Assembly: GCA_955652585.1 (NCBI GenBank)
Contig: CATPBF010000080.1
Location: 1-16,236 of the forward strand
Length of the DNA: 16,236 nucleotides
Direction: 5' to 3'
From: Candidatus Dormiibacterota bacterium
Lineage (GTDB): Bacteria; Chloroflexota; Dormibacteria; Dormibacterales; Dormibacteraceae
Below are positions 15,180 to 16,236 of the stretch, piece by piece (position 1 is the first letter of the stretch; every line of letters starts with the position of its first letter). The notes below the pieces were generated by a model. That model saw only the letters and a list, made by a program, of their open reading frames with translations, did not search any database and was not told the DNA's origin. Both the position numbers and the translations under genes were made by a program.

Positions 15180-16236
15180 ATGGTTTCCTTCGAGCTGACC
15201 GACGAGCAGCGTGAGATCAGGGATTGGGTCCACAGCTTCGCGGAGAAGGAGATCCGCCCCGTCGCCCACCAGTACGACGAGTCCGAGGAGTTTCCGTGGC
15301 CGGTGGTCAAGAAGGCGGCCGAGGTGGGGCTCTACGGGGTCGAATTCCTGCAGCAGACGTACGCCGACACCACCGGGATCATGCCCGCCCTCGTCGCCGA
15401 GGAGCTGACCTGGGGCTGCGCCGGCATCGCGCTCGCGATCCAGGGCACCGGCCTTCCGATTGCCGCCATCTTTTCGCAGGGCACCCCAGAGCAGATCGCG
15501 ACGTGGATCCCCGCATGCTTCGGCACCGTTGAGAAGCCCGCGCTGGGCGCTTTCGCCGTGACGGAGCCGGAGGCCGGGTCTGACGTTTCGTCGATGAAGA
15601 CGCGAGCCGTGCGATCGAACGGCAGCTGGGTGATCAATGGCCAGAAGATCTTCATCACCAACGGTGGCATCGCCGACGTCCACGTCGTGGTCGCGTCGGT
15701 CGAGCCCGAGCTGGGGGCGCGCGGGCAGGCTAGCTTCGTCGTCCCGCCTGGCACCAAGGGCATCCGCCAGGGCAAGAAGGAAAAGAAGATGGGCATCCGC
15801 GCTTCGCACACAGCCGAGGTGCTGCTCGAGGATTGCACGATCCCGCTCGAGAACGTGCTCGGCGGGATGGAGAAGCTGGAGGCAAGGCTGGCGCGCGCGA
15901 GAGAGGGCACGCACCAGCGCGCGTCAGGTGCACTGAGGACGTTCGAGCTGTCGCGGCCGATCGTTGGCGCCCAGGCGCTGGGGATCGCACGGGCTGCGTT
16001 CGAGTTCGCTCTCCATTACGCGAAGGAGCGCAAGCAGTTCGGCCGCGCGCTGATCGAGAACGAGGCGATCGCATTCATGCTCGCCGACATGGCGACAGAG
16101 ATCGAGGCCACTCGCGCGCTCATCTGGCGAGCGTTGTGGGAGGGCCGCAACGGCGGTGAGTTCAAGAAGGCCGAGGGCTCGATGGCCAAGCTGAAAGCCG
16201 GCGAGGTCGCGGTCAAGGTCACGGAGCAGGCGATCC
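15180..16236 (+). CDS. acyl-CoA dehydrogenase, medium-chain-like, 3' end off the window
   Basis: FAD-dependent enzyme that introduces an alpha,beta double bond into an acyl-CoA. 352 residues are visible. The N-terminal helical domain is followed by AFAVTEPEAGSDVSSMKT (124-141, the FAD/substrate signature), NGQKIFITNG (153-162), and ERKQFGRALIENEAIAFMLADM (283-304), which closely resembles the medium-chain enzyme. About 15 extra residues (roughly 230-250, KLEARLARAREG) sit between the VLGG turn and the RP-containing helix. The catalytic glutamate of the medium-chain type lies near the C-terminus and is outside the window; the alternative isovaleryl-type position aligns with a Ser (near 258). 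The ATG at 15180 has AGGAGAG directly upstream. The substrate is unknown. Confidence 0.93.
   Translation, partial: MVSFELTDEQREIRDWVHSFAEKEIRPVAHQYDESEEFPWPVVKKAAEVGLYGVEFLQQTYADTTGIMPALVAEELTWGCAGIALAIQGTGLPIAAIFSQGTPEQIATWIPACFGTVEKPALGAFAVTEPEAGSDVSSMKTRAVRSNGSWVINGQKIFITNGGIADVHVVVASVEPELGARGQASFVVPPGTKGIRQGKKEKKMGIRASHTAEVLLEDCTIPLENVLGGMEKLEARLARAREGTHQRASGALRTFELSRPIVGAQALGIARAAFEFALHYAKERKQFGRALIENEAIAFMLADMATEIEATRALIWRALWEGRNGGEFKKAEGSMAKLKAGEVAVKVTEQAI

Noticed and set aside
15162..15914. Minus-strand frame of 250 codons opposite the acyl-CoA dehydrogenase
   Set aside because: It overlaps a clear dehydrogenase with catalytic-domain signatures, and its composition is that of a shadow frame.

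Overview
The window is a gene-dense, high-GC bacterial chromosome segment: about 13 protein genes, no gap over 300 bases without a gene, and no rRNA, tRNA, CRISPR or mobile element that I could see. Several starts are GTG or TTG, some genes lack a Shine-Dalgarno sequence and may be leaderless, and the type-2 pyrF sits next to an archaeal/cyanobacterial-type LOR/SDH ornithine cyclodeaminase. This fits a soil-type Chloroflexota, Dormibacterota or actinobacterium-like organism. That assignment is an inference from gene content, because no marker gene is present.

Left block (1-5439), housekeeping. On the minus strand, nadE (glutamine-dependent NAD+ synthase) is followed by lpdA (dihydrolipoyl dehydrogenase, E3), which runs off the left edge with an unusual Pro/Ala-rich C-terminal extension. 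Divergent from nadE, only 31 bp away, is a plus-strand operon with overlapping stops and starts: pyrF, then a LOR/SDH-family putative NAD-dependent ornithine cyclodeaminase, then a 49-residue Lys-rich small protein.

Middle block (5458-11042, minus strand), a complete branched-chain-amino-acid-type (HAAT/Liv) ABC importer. The order is substrate-binding lipoprotein, livH, livM, livG, livF, then a TauE/SafE-family membrane exporter 4 bp after livF. A sigma70-like promoter with a 17-bp spacer precedes the binding-protein gene, and a stem-loop lies between the binding-protein gene and livH.

Right block (11168-16236, plus strand), divergent from the transporter. It holds a GntR/FadR-type (FCD) regulator, two tandem and overlapping class III (CaiB/BaiF) CoA-transferases, a crotonase-fold protein lacking both canonical catalytic glutamates, and, behind its own promoter, a medium-chain-like acyl-CoA dehydrogenase cut by the right edge. 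A FadR-like operator (TGGT-N3-ACCA) lies between the regulator and the transporter, directly against the transporter's -35 box.

Together the middle and right blocks look like a regulated uptake-and-catabolism module for an unidentified carboxylic acid: import by the ABC transporter, activation by CoA transfer, oxidation by the dehydrogenase, and processing by the crotonase-fold enzyme. The arrangement recalls bbsEFGH (benzylsuccinate) and smtAB (malate), but the substrate cannot be read from the sequence. The possibly co-transcribed TauE/SafE protein raises the option of an organosulfur acid.
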